The position numbers were made by a program, and so were the translations under genes. Below, piece after piece: positions 1 through 5,149 of a stretch of 5,149 bases of DNA (position 1 is the stretch's first letter; every line of letters starts with the position of its first letter). The notes beneath the pieces are model-generated. The model saw only the letters and a list, made by a program, of their open reading frames with translations, did no database searches and had not been told where the DNA came from. This stretch comes from Eubacteriales bacterium (GTDB taxonomy: Bacteria; Bacillota; Clostridia; Peptostreptococcales; Anaerovoracaceae), in NCBI GenBank assembly GCA_028692535.1, contig JAQUXD010000118.1, forward strand, positions 1 through 5,149. The letters run 5' to 3'.

Positions 1-187
1 ACACGCCGGGAAGGACCGGTTCGTCAGGGAAATGACCCTTAAATATTTCCCGGTCGGGATCCACATAAAATGATCCTTCGATACAAGTACCCTCCGTCAT
101 GGACAGCACACTGTCCACTAAAAGCATAGGATCCCGATGGGGAATGATTTCCATAATCTGCGCTCTGTTGAGCTGTGCTTCACCCAT
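1..187 (-). CDS. FabZ-like 3-hydroxyacyl-ACP/CoA dehydratase, hotdog fold (partial, N-terminal 62 residues)
   Basis: Seen: an open frame starts at ATG 187-185 and runs off the left edge without a stop. It shows the FabZ N-terminal signature IMEIIPHRDPMLLVD (residues 11-25) and the active-site segment GHFPDEPVLPGV (residues 51-62), with His52 at the position of the catalytic histidine of FabZ. The second catalytic residue, a Glu in the following helix, would lie outside the window. Family knowledge: FabZ (about 140-150 residues, cytosolic) reversibly dehydrates (3R)-hydroxyacyl thioesters to trans-2-enoyl thioesters, normally on ACP; related hotdog hydratases (PhaJ type) act on CoA esters. The start overlaps the activator stop by 8 bp (ATGGGTGA), and AAGGAG sits 7 nt upstream, so translation is probably coupled. 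Inference: in a CoA-ester operon it may serve as an enoyl-CoA hydratase/3-hydroxyacyl-CoA dehydratase rather than in housekeeping lipid synthesis; it could also simply be a fatty-acid gene at the operon end. The family call is firm, the physiological substrate is not. Confidence 0.88.
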   Translation of the reverse strand, partial: MGEAQLNRAQIMEIIPHRDPMLLVDSVLSMTEGTCIEGSFYVDPDREIFKGHFPDEPVLPGV

Positions 188-971
188 TGTTATTCTCCTT
201 CTTCTCTGCAGCCTCCATTGCGAAGAGCGCAGCACCGATGGCACCGACTGCCTGCGTATAAGGCGCTGCCTGCACATCTTCTTTCAATTCCCGGCTCATG
301 GCTTCCACCATATTCTTGTTCAAGGCGACGCCGCCGGTCATGACTACTTTAGGTTCCACCCCCACTCGCTTGCACAGACCCGCCACCCGTTTGGCGATGG
401 AGACCAGTGCGCCCTTTGCCACATCTTCCCTGCGCGTGCCCATGGACAGTTGCGAGATCACTTCACTTTCCGCAAATACCGTGCACACGCTACTGATTTG
501 GATTTCACGGGTCGATGCGCCTGCCAGATCGGATAGTTCATCCAACTTGCACCCCAGGACTCTGCCCATCACTTCCAAAAACCGCCCGGTGCCGGCAGCG
601 CACTTTTCGTTCATCGCAAAATTTGCAACTCTGCCCAGCGGATCCAGACGAATGACTTTGGAATCCTGTCCGCCGATATCGATGATCGTGCCCGTTCCGC
701 TTACAAGATACGATACGCCTTTGGCGTGACAGCTGATCTCTGTGATCTGCTTGTCGGCCACATCGCACAGGAGCCGTCCGTACCCGGTAGCCACCGTATA
801 TACAACGTCTTCCATTGTGAGGCCCGCCTCGTGGAGAAGTTCTGCTAGCACCAACTCCAGACCATTGGTGCCTGTTCCTATATTTACAACCTTTTGTGCT
901 ACAAGGTTTGCTTTTCCGTCGATTAGCGCCGCTTTGGTGGAAGTGGAGCCGATGTCAATTCCTAAATACAT
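180..971 (-). CDS. 2-hydroxyacyl-CoA dehydratase activator (archerase), ATPase of the HgdC/HadI/FldI family
   Basis: Role: a homodimeric, oxygen-sensitive iron-sulfur ATPase of the ASKHA (acetate kinase/Hsp70/actin) fold. It couples ATP hydrolysis to transfer of one low-potential electron onto the dehydratase; the electron is recycled, so little activator is needed. Seen: 263 residues, close to HgdC (about 260). The phosphate-1 loop is GIDIGSTSTK (4-13), phosphate-2 is DIGGQDSK (98-105), and the adenosine motif is VVMTGGVALN (209-218). Cys124 in NEKCAAGTGR and Cys163 in SSVCTVFAESE are 39 residues apart, matching the two HgdC cysteines per subunit that bridge one [4Fe-4S] cluster across the dimer. 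ATGYGR (61-66) and ISCHAKG (79-85) are also family-typical. It follows the two dehydratase subunit genes after 23 bp, as expected for their partner. Only one ASKHA gene is present, whereas benzoyl-CoA reductases usually have two different ones, so this supports a dehydratase. The C-terminus ends in a charged, Asn-rich tail whose codons hold the next gene's ribosome binding site. Confidence 0.95.
   Translation of the reverse strand: MYLGIDIGSTSTKAALIDGKANLVAQKVVNIGTGTNGLELVLAELLHEAGLTMEDVVYTVATGYGRLLCDVADKQITEISCHAKGVSYLVSGTGTIIDIGGQDSKVIRLDPLGRVANFAMNEKCAAGTGRFLEVMGRVLGCKLDELSDLAGASTREIQISSVCTVFAESEVISQLSMGTRREDVAKGALVSIAKRVAGLCKRVGVEPKVVMTGGVALNKNMVEAMSRELKEDVQAAPYTQAVGAIGAALFAMEAAEKKENNNG
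195..200 (-). promoter_or_regulatory. Ribosome binding site of the FabZ-like gene
   Basis: AAGGAG read on the minus strand, 7 nt before ATG 187-185. It lies inside the last codons of the activator gene (encoding Lys-Glu of its C-terminal tail). This supports the 187 start and re-initiation by ribosomes finishing the activator. Confidence 0.8.
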
Positions 972-975
972 ATAT

Positions 976-981
976 CCCTTT
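976..981 (-). promoter_or_regulatory. Weak, closely spaced ribosome binding site of the activator gene
   Basis: AAAGGG read on the minus strand, only 4 nt before the ATG at 971-969. This is a poorer and tighter match than the sites of the dehydratase subunits. No better start is visible: the protein begins directly with the phosphate-1 strand, as in HgdC relatives. Confidence 0.5.
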
Positions 982-994
982 CTTTTCAGGTGAT

Positions 995-2128
995 TTACGC
1001 CAGCATTTCGGCAAAGCTTTGAACACGCGTCTCGATTTGGGCAAAAGAATCCATCTGCTGCTCCGTTTCCAGATAAAGCACCGGAATACCGGCCCGTTCC
1101 AGTTCTTCTTTATAGATCGGATAGTCGAATTCCTCCGGATCACAAAACTTCATCATGAAAACGACGACACCCTTGGACCCGGTATTCCGGACCTGCTCGA
1201 TCAGCATCTGACCCCTGGTTTTTTCGACTTCATACAGGAACGTGCAGCCCTGCTGGTCGACGATGCGCCAGGCCAGCCGCTGGATCACGTTGCCGCTCTT
1301 TCTGGACAGCGCCCGGAACTGCCTGGATTCCTGGGCTAAATCATCGGCAGCGATCGCTACATTGTTTTTTGCAAAGATGTCCAGCAATGCCGGCGGTTCG
1401 GCAATCAGTCCGGTGGCTACAACTTTGATCCCGGGAAAAGGCTTTACCGATTCTTTTTTTAGGGCTTCTGTGAGCTTGTTTATTTTATCTGTGTAAGCCT
1501 TTTTATCGGAAAAGTATGCAGCCTTGATAATGAGGTGCCGGCTTCGGGCATTGATCATTTCGGGGTGTTCTGCTGCCACGCTGACAAATTCCCGCATCGC
1601 GCTGCGATAGGCTTCATACACGGCAAACGCATCTTCCAACATTGCATCGGTGATGGGCTTTTCTGATATTTCCTCCAACGCTCCGCGTACCCGCTCCAAT
1701 TCTTCCGTCATGTAAACAAACCCTGCATCGATTCGACGATTCTGGGGATAGACCATAGGTATGACGGGGATCCGGGGCGCGCTCACCTTCCAGTTTTCGC
1801 AGATGCACTTCAGCGTATCGCAAAACGTGGGAATGATCACAGCCTTGAGCATGTCGTAAGCGCCCTTCATGCTGTATTCGATATTGGACCGCATAATGGA
1901 ACAGCAGAAGGTTTGCAGATAGCGGTCTGCCAGTTTCAACTCCGTGTCTCCGCCCCACATGCCAACAGGCAACATCCCTGCAGCATAGATCAGCTCCTCC
2001 GGAGCATAGATGGGAAAGCAACCGATGGCTTCTTTCCCGGTCTCTTTCATAGTTCTCATGACCGATTTATAAGGAGAAAGCGCAATAGCTTCCAATTCTT
2101 GTATGATCGATACGGCGTTGCTCATCAT
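995..2128 (-). CDS. (R)-2-hydroxyacyl-CoA dehydratase, beta subunit (HadC/FldC/HgdB-like)
   Basis: Role: the smaller subunit of the heterodimeric radical dehydratase. Its [4Fe-4S] cluster is thought to receive the electron from the activator and pass it to the substrate-binding alpha cluster. Seen: 377 residues, close to HadC/FldC (about 375). The family start is GCFPIYAPEELIYAAGMLPVG (near 36-56). Candidate cluster cysteines are Cys76 (FCCSIMRSN), one of Cys103/108/110 (CDTLKCICENW, most likely Cys110 by comparison with relatives), and Cys329 in MMKFCDPEEFDYP. The assignment of ligands is from family pattern, not structure. It overlaps the alpha gene by 4 bp (ATGA), strongly indicating a co-translated pair. 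There are two adjacent start codons: Met1 at 2128 lies 5 nt and Met2 at 2125 lies 8 nt after AGGAGG, so the true start may be Met2, one residue shorter. Members of this fold also include benzoyl-CoA reductase subunits, but sizes and the single activator favour a dehydratase. The substrate is not readable from the sequence. Confidence 0.94.
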   Translation of the reverse strand: MMSNAVSIIQELEAIALSPYKSVMRTMKETGKEAIGCFPIYAPEELIYAAGMLPVGMWGGDTELKLADRYLQTFCCSIMRSNIEYSMKGAYDMLKAVIIPTFCDTLKCICENWKVSAPRIPVIPMVYPQNRRIDAGFVYMTEELERVRGALEEISEKPITDAMLEDAFAVYEAYRSAMREFVSVAAEHPEMINARSRHLIIKAAYFSDKKAYTDKINKLTEALKKESVKPFPGIKVVATGLIAEPPALLDIFAKNNVAIAADDLAQESRQFRALSRKSGNVIQRLAWRIVDQQGCTFLYEVEKTRGQMLIEQVRNTGSKGVVVFMMKFCDPEEFDYPIYKEELERAGIPVLYLETEQQMDSFAQIETRVQSFAEMLA

Positions 2129-3354
2129 CCCTTCCTCCTGGCTTCTTTATTTTCTTCCATCATCTCCACCAATGCCTGGATCCGGGTCTCGTACTGCGCC
2201 TCGGAAAAAGCCCGGGGATCCGTCTGATCTCCGTCGAACACCACGGAAGGAATTCCCGTGGCTGCCTCCACTCTTCGCTGTATTTCGTACTGCCTGAAGT
2301 CCATGAGTTTGCAGCTTCTGTTGGAGTGGTACACAATACCGTCCAGACTGAAATCCTTCACCAATCGAACCACGTTATCTTCGTCATAATCCAGATTTCG
2401 ATTCGCATAGTTGGAGGCGTAGGCTTTTGCCATGCCGGATAGGTCGTTCTTCTCGTAGCGGACATTCCAGGAGTCCGGGTACGTGGATGTGACCATATTG
2501 ATGCCGTACTTTTTGAGGGCCTTGAAGGTGGTGGACAGATGCGGCCAACAGGCAATGCCGTCCCACATGACCCGATATTGTTCTTCCGCCGAGTTCCAGG
2601 GCCCGAGACCCGCTTTGGCTTTGGCTTCCAGTTCGTCATGCCACATTTTAAAGAGTCTGTGCCCATCGGCGTTGCCGCGCATGCACACGATCATGGCCAT
2701 GTAGTTGAACATGTCGAAACCGTTCAAGGGAGAAGGGATCACTTTCGCCCAATCCGTCGCCTTCTTCCACCATTCGCATGTGGCATTGGACAGTTCCATC
2801 ACTTCGCCGAACTTGTCGTAATCGAACTTTCGCTTCGTAAAATCCTCCAGCTGTCCGATCGCATATTCGATCTGGCCTCTCATGTAACGGATGCTGTGCT
2901 CCGGAACCTCATAGGTATGGTTGAAGGGCATGTCGAAGAGGATCAGCGGGATCTGCAGTGTTTTGGACAGATTCTCATACCACTTGATTACCGTGTTGCA
3001 GATGTTGCTGCAGCAGAACAGGAGATCCGGCATGGGGATATCCTGGGCTTCCGCCTTTTGGATGTCCGCATATCCAAGGTTGACTCGGGCATAGGAGCAG
3101 TTATCCGAAGAATACCCTTTGCCTTCTGCATTCTCAATAAACTCCAACGCGCCTTTCCTTGCTCCGATGGCCGCGGCATGGTTTTCCGGATATACAGTGG
3201 CCAGATCCATGGTTTCCAGCAATTCCTGAGGGCAGATCGACGTAGCCCAGACGACAGGTTTGCCTTCTGCTTTGGCTTGCAGAGCGCCTTCGTAATGCTT
3301 GGCGACCAGCTGGTTCAAAAAATCTTTCGAGGTCAGTTTCTTATCATCATCCAT
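2125..3354 (-). CDS. (R)-2-hydroxyacyl-CoA dehydratase, alpha subunit (HadB/FldB-like)
   Basis: Role: the catalytic subunit. The substrate thioester binds at a [4Fe-4S] cluster with an open iron site, and a ketyl-radical mechanism removes water from (2R)-hydroxyacyl-CoA to give the (E)-2-enoyl-CoA. Seen: 409 residues, versus about 408 for the C. difficile 2-hydroxyisocaproyl-CoA dehydratase HadB as I recall it. Cys86 (DNCSYAR), Cys119 (CCSNICN) and Cys348 (NRSCK) have the same spacing (33 and 229 residues) as recalled HadB cluster ligands Cys84/117/346. Ser39 (WATSICPQE) and Glu57 (VYPENHAA) align with HadB Ser37 and Glu55, recalled as active-site residues. Other shared blocks are SPLNGFDMFNYMAMIVCMRG (208-227) and FDGDQTDPRAFSEAQ (373-387). 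LcdA and HgdA are longer (about 427 and 477), so the scaffold is Had/Fld-like. Odd: Cys41 stands where HadB has Phe, next to the active site. Neighbours: 14 bp after the dehydrogenase and overlapping beta. Substrate could be leucine-, aromatic- or other 2-hydroxy-acid-derived. Confidence 0.95.
   Translation of the reverse strand: MDDDKKLTSKDFLNQLVAKHYEGALQAKAEGKPVVWATSICPQELLETMDLATVYPENHAAAIGARKGALEFIENAEGKGYSSDNCSYARVNLGYADIQKAEAQDIPMPDLLFCCSNICNTVIKWYENLSKTLQIPLILFDMPFNHTYEVPEHSIRYMRGQIEYAIGQLEDFTKRKFDYDKFGEVMELSNATCEWWKKATDWAKVIPSPLNGFDMFNYMAMIVCMRGNADGHRLFKMWHDELEAKAKAGLGPWNSAEEQYRVMWDGIACWPHLSTTFKALKKYGINMVTSTYPDSWNVRYEKNDLSGMAKAYASNYANRNLDYDEDNVVRLVKDFSLDGIVYHSNRSCKLMDFRQYEIQRRVEAATGIPSVVFDGDQTDPRAFSEAQYETRIQALVEMMEENKEARRKG
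2134..2139 (-). promoter_or_regulatory. Strong ribosome binding site of the beta subunit gene
   Basis: A perfect AGGAGG on the minus strand, inside the 3' end of the alpha gene. Spacing is 5 nt to the ATG at 2128 and 8 nt to the ATG at 2125; the latter is nearer the usual optimum. It is the strongest site in the window. Confidence 0.85.
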
Positions 3355-3363
3355 CTTTCAGTA

Positions 3364-3368
3364 CTCCT
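3364..3368 (-). promoter_or_regulatory. Ribosome binding site of the alpha subunit gene
   Basis: AGGAG (within AGAGGAGT) on the minus strand, 9 nt before ATG 3354-3352. It directly abuts the dehydrogenase TAG at 3371-3369 and fixes the alpha start. Confidence 0.8.
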
Positions 3369-4229
3369 CTATTTCTTTGAATAGTCGTAAAACCCGTGTC
3401 CGGTTTTTCTACCGAGACGTCCCGCGTCCACCAGACGCTGGATCTGAGGGCTGGGGCGAAAGCGGTCTCCGTAAGCCTCAAAGAGAATCTGATCGATGGG
3501 TTGATTCAAATCGTGTCCTGTGTGATCGAGTAGCTTGAAAATGCCCAGGGGGTGCCCCAGTCCGTACACACAGATCTTATCCACATCTTCCACAGTGCAC
3601 ACGCCTTCCTCAACCAAGCGACAGGCTTCCAGATAAAATACATGAAAAAGTCTGTTCAATCCGAACCCGACGACATCCTTGACCCGGACCGGCTCTTTTT
3701 CGATGTCCGTCATCAGTTGGGTGATCGCCTGGACAGTCTCCTCGTCCGTCAGGAGGGCCGGGATGATTTCAACGAGCTTCATCACACTTGCGGGGGAGTT
3801 GAAGTGTGTCCCGATGAATTTCCCGACTCTCTCCCTGCTTACGGCCGAGGCGAGTTTCGTTATAGAAATACTGGAGGTATTACTCGCGATAATGGTTTCT
3901 TTTTTGCAGATGGCATCCAATTGCTGATAGACGCCGGCTTTGATCTCAAAATTTTCGAGAACAGCTTCGATCACGACATCGCAATCGGCCAGATCCTTCA
4001 GCTCGGCGGTCGTTCGAACGCAGTTCAGAACAGCCTGCTTTTCTTCTGCAGGAAATCTTCCCTTGGCGATGCTTTTGTCCAGCACACCCTCCTGCTTTAC
4101 CTTCCCTTTTGCAGCCAGCTCCGGCGTCACATCGCTGAGGATCACCGTCATGTTCTTTTTTGCAAAGCATAAGGCGATCTCCGCGCCCATCATTCCGGCG
4201 CCTACAACGCCTATTTTTCTCATCGTCAT
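3369..4229 (-). CDS. NAD-dependent 3-hydroxyacyl-CoA dehydrogenase (HAD/3-hydroxybutyryl-CoA dehydrogenase family)
   Basis: Role: interconverts (3S)-hydroxyacyl-CoA and 3-oxoacyl-CoA in the cytosol, in beta-oxidation or its reverse. Seen: 286 residues, near the usual 280-285. The Rossmann loop is GVVGAGMMG (7-15). Asp33 closes the second strand, which favours NAD+ over NADP+. VIEAVLENFEIK (86-97) and ASNTSSISIT (115-124) are family blocks. By alignment to human HAD (Ser137, His158, Glu170, Asn208), the active site is Ser119, His142, Glu154 and Asn192, all present. The C-terminal helical domain ends in GRKTGHGFYDYSKK. Odd: the usual HFFNPAPVMKLVE reads HFNSPASVMKLVE here, and the usual DxPGFxxNR reads DVVGFGLNR, so residues around the substrate/nicotinamide site differ though the catalytic ones stay. 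This may mean an unusual acyl chain. The start at 4229 is chosen because AGGGA lies 6 nt upstream; Met3 (4223) would be 12 nt away. It sits 24 bp after the thiolase and 14 bp before the dehydratase. The symbol hbd/paaH is avoided because the substrate is unknown. Confidence 0.94.
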   Translation of the reverse strand: MTMRKIGVVGAGMMGAEIALCFAKKNMTVILSDVTPELAAKGKVKQEGVLDKSIAKGRFPAEEKQAVLNCVRTTAELKDLADCDVVIEAVLENFEIKAGVYQQLDAICKKETIIASNTSSISITKLASAVSRERVGKFIGTHFNSPASVMKLVEIIPALLTDEETVQAITQLMTDIEKEPVRVKDVVGFGLNRLFHVFYLEACRLVEEGVCTVEDVDKICVYGLGHPLGIFKLLDHTGHDLNQPIDQILFEAYGDRFRPSPQIQRLVDAGRLGRKTGHGFYDYSKK

Positions 4230-4235
4230 GTACTT

Positions 4236-4243
4236 TCCCTCTC
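4236..4243 (-). promoter_or_regulatory. Ribosome binding site of the 3-hydroxyacyl-CoA dehydrogenase gene
   Basis: GAGAGGGA on the minus strand, 6 nt before ATG 4229-4227. It supports that start over the in-frame ATG at 4223-4221. It lies in the 24 bp gap after the thiolase stop, which holds no terminator-like hairpin. Confidence 0.65.
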
Positions 4244-4253
4244 GTTCTGCTGT

Positions 4254-5149
4254 CTATTCGATATTTTTAATGATCATTGCGGTTCCCATACCACCGCCGA
4301 TGCAAAGCGTTGCCAGACCATATACAGCCTTTCGGCGTTTCATCTCGTAGATCAACGTCGTTAAAATACGCGTACCGCTGTTTCCCAGCGCATGTCCGTG
4401 GGCGATGGCGCCGCCGTTCACATTGACACGGGAATACAGGTCACTGCCCATGTCCATTCCCAGTTCTTTTAAGCATCCCAGGCTTTGAGCCGCGAAAGCT
4501 TCGTTCAACTCGAATAAATCGATGTCCTCCAGTGAAAGCCCGGCTTTCTCCAATACTTTTCGCACCGCAGGAACAGGACCCAGGCCCATATAACGCGGAT
4601 CCACGCCGGCGCTGGCCATGCTGACGATTTCCACCAGAGGTTTCAGGCCCAGCGTATCGGCTCTTTCCTGAGACATCACGACCACCGCGGAAGCGCCGTC
4701 GTTCATGCCCGAAGCGTTGCCGGCTGTTACTGTGCCGGTGCCGTCCCGTTTGAATGCAGGTTTCAGCTTCGCCAGCGTTTCCAGTGTCGTATCCGGTTTC
4801 GGGTGCTCATCCACCTCGAATAAAAAGGAGGTTTTACGATCCGAGACTTCGAAGGGAAGGATCTCATCCGCAAATTTCCCGGCTTCCAGCGCCGCCTTAT
4901 ATTTCATTTGACTGTCCAGAGCGAATCGATCTTGTTCGTCCCGGGTGATTCCGTGTCGTTCGGCCACATTTTCCGCCGTAAGACCCATGTTGGTATCCGG
5001 ATACAGGGCTTGAGGCTGTACGATGGTGACGCCGCGGGTAAATGTGTCATATAGTGTTTTATCGCCCATTCGAAACGGCTTATAGCGCATAGAAGGATCA
5101 AAGTAGAAAGGCATCCGTGACATCACTTCCACTCCGCCGGCCATAATGA
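4254..5149 (-). CDS. Acetyl-CoA acetyltransferase / 3-oxoacyl-CoA thiolase (partial, N-terminus beyond the window)
   Basis: Role: reversible thiolysis of 3-oxoacyl-CoA to acetyl-CoA plus a shortened acyl-CoA. Seen: about 298 C-terminal codons. The frame stays open to the right edge, and the ATG at 5144 is internal, because MAGGVEVMSR matches the internal AGGMENMSR of thiolases. About 95-100 residues including the nucleophilic Cys (near 89 in ThlA/PhaA) are therefore missing. Counting from that internal Met, visible motifs are GLTAENVAERHGI (54-66), AGNASGMNDGA (141-151), LNEAFAAQSL (213-222, catalytic Asn214), VNVNGGAIAHGHALGNSG (240-257, catalytic His251) and LCIGGGMGTA (280-289, catalytic Cys281). 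Odd: nearly all thiolases read GHPxGxSG at the catalytic His, but here Pro is Ala, and the flanking AIAL is AIAH. The loop between AGGVEVMSR and GLTAEN is also about 6 residues longer than recalled for ThlA and unlike it. Those changes suggest an acyl chain other than acetoacetyl. It is the first gene of the visible cluster, 24 bp before the dehydrogenase. Confidence 0.95.
   Translation of the reverse strand, partial: IMAGGVEVMSRMPFYFDPSMRYKPFRMGDKTLYDTFTRGVTIVQPQALYPDTNMGLTAENVAERHGITRDEQDRFALDSQMKYKAALEAGKFADEILPFEVSDRKTSFLFEVDEHPKPDTTLETLAKLKPAFKRDGTGTVTAGNASGMNDGASAVVVMSQERADTLGLKPLVEIVSMASAGVDPRYMGLGPVPAVRKVLEKAGLSLEDIDLFELNEAFAAQSLGCLKELGMDMGSDLYSRVNVNGGAIAHGHALGNSGTRILTTLIYEMKRRKAVYGLATLCIGGGMGTAMIIKNIE

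Larger units (their letters stand above)
1..5149 (-). other. Single polycistronic unit for CoA-ester metabolism, open at both ends
   Basis: Six genes, all on the minus strand, with gaps of 24, 14 and 23 bp and overlaps of 4 and 8 bp. No promoter-like or hairpin-terminator sequence was found between them, so they are probably co-transcribed from a promoter to the right of the window, with the end to the left. This is inferred from spacing only. Confidence 0.85.

Noticed and set aside
99..536. Plus-strand open frames over the FabZ-like and activator genes, one with a hydrophobic N-terminal stretch
   Set aside because: The hydrophobic run is a reverse-complement artefact of the minus-strand coding sequence; both minus-strand genes there have clear motifs.
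972..994. Possible terminator or promoter in the 23 bp gap between beta and the activator
   Set aside because: No inverted repeat with a T-run and no plausible paired promoter boxes fit in the space; it only holds a weak ribosome binding site.
995..3354. Benzoyl-CoA reductase (BcrB/BcrC) as the identity of the two subunits
   Set aside because: Same superfamily, but the sizes and cysteine spacing match HadBC/FldBC, there is only one ASKHA activator gene, and no ferredoxin gene is seen.
2539..3384. A 281-codon open frame on the plus strand opposite the dehydratase alpha gene
   Set aside because: It lies fully antisense to a well-supported gene, shows no recognisable domain, and is explained by codon bias of the coding strand.
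3552..4172. A 206-codon plus-strand open frame opposite the 3-hydroxyacyl-CoA dehydrogenase
   Set aside because: It is antisense to a gene with an intact active site; it has no family signature and no convincing ribosome binding site.
4254..5144. A complete thiolase starting at the ATG at 5144
   Set aside because: That Met is inside the conserved AGG(V/M)ExMSR block, the frame is open beyond it, and the nucleophilic Cys region would be missing; the gene is cut by the window edge, not naturally truncated.

Overview
The window is one compact, minus-strand gene cluster from what looks like an obligately anaerobic, fermentative or syntrophic bacterium, most likely of the Firmicutes/Clostridia type. 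Three things support this: an oxygen-sensitive ATP-dependent radical 2-hydroxyacyl-CoA dehydratase system, strong AGGAGG-type ribosome binding sites, and clostridial-style thiolase and 3-hydroxyacyl-CoA dehydrogenase sequences. Base composition is moderate (near half G+C by eye). The taxon is an inference.

In transcription order (right to left) the genes are: a thiolase whose 5' end lies beyond the right edge (to 4254); an NAD-dependent 3-hydroxyacyl-CoA dehydrogenase (4229-3369); the alpha subunit (3354-2125) and beta subunit (2128-995) of a HadBC/FldBC-like 2-hydroxyacyl-CoA dehydratase; its HgdC/HadI-like ATPase activator (971-180); and the first 62 codons of a FabZ-like hotdog-fold 3-hydroxyacyl dehydratase, starting at 187 and running off the left edge. 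Gaps are 24, 14 and 23 bp, and two junctions overlap (4 bp and 8 bp). There is no room for internal promoters or terminators, and I see none. No RNA gene, mobile element, repeat array or CRISPR was seen. No gene-free stretch exceeds 24 bp.

The genes could work together as follows. The activator hydrolyses ATP to inject one electron into HadBC-like, which removes water from a (2R)-hydroxyacyl-CoA to give a 2-enoyl-CoA. A hydratase (possibly the FabZ-like protein) could re-add water at C3, the dehydrogenase would make the 3-oxoacyl-CoA, and the thiolase would release acetyl-CoA and a shortened acyl-CoA. That would be a 2-hydroxy acid beta-oxidation route, different from the reductive Stickland use of HadBC/FldBC. 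The reverse direction (chain elongation by reverse beta-oxidation) is also possible. The thiolase and the dehydrogenase both carry non-canonical residues beside otherwise intact catalytic residues, which suggests a substrate other than plain acetoacetyl-CoA/3-hydroxybutyryl-CoA. No CoA-transferase, 2-hydroxyacid dehydrogenase, acyl-CoA dehydrogenase or Etf gene is in the window, so the substrate and direction stay open.
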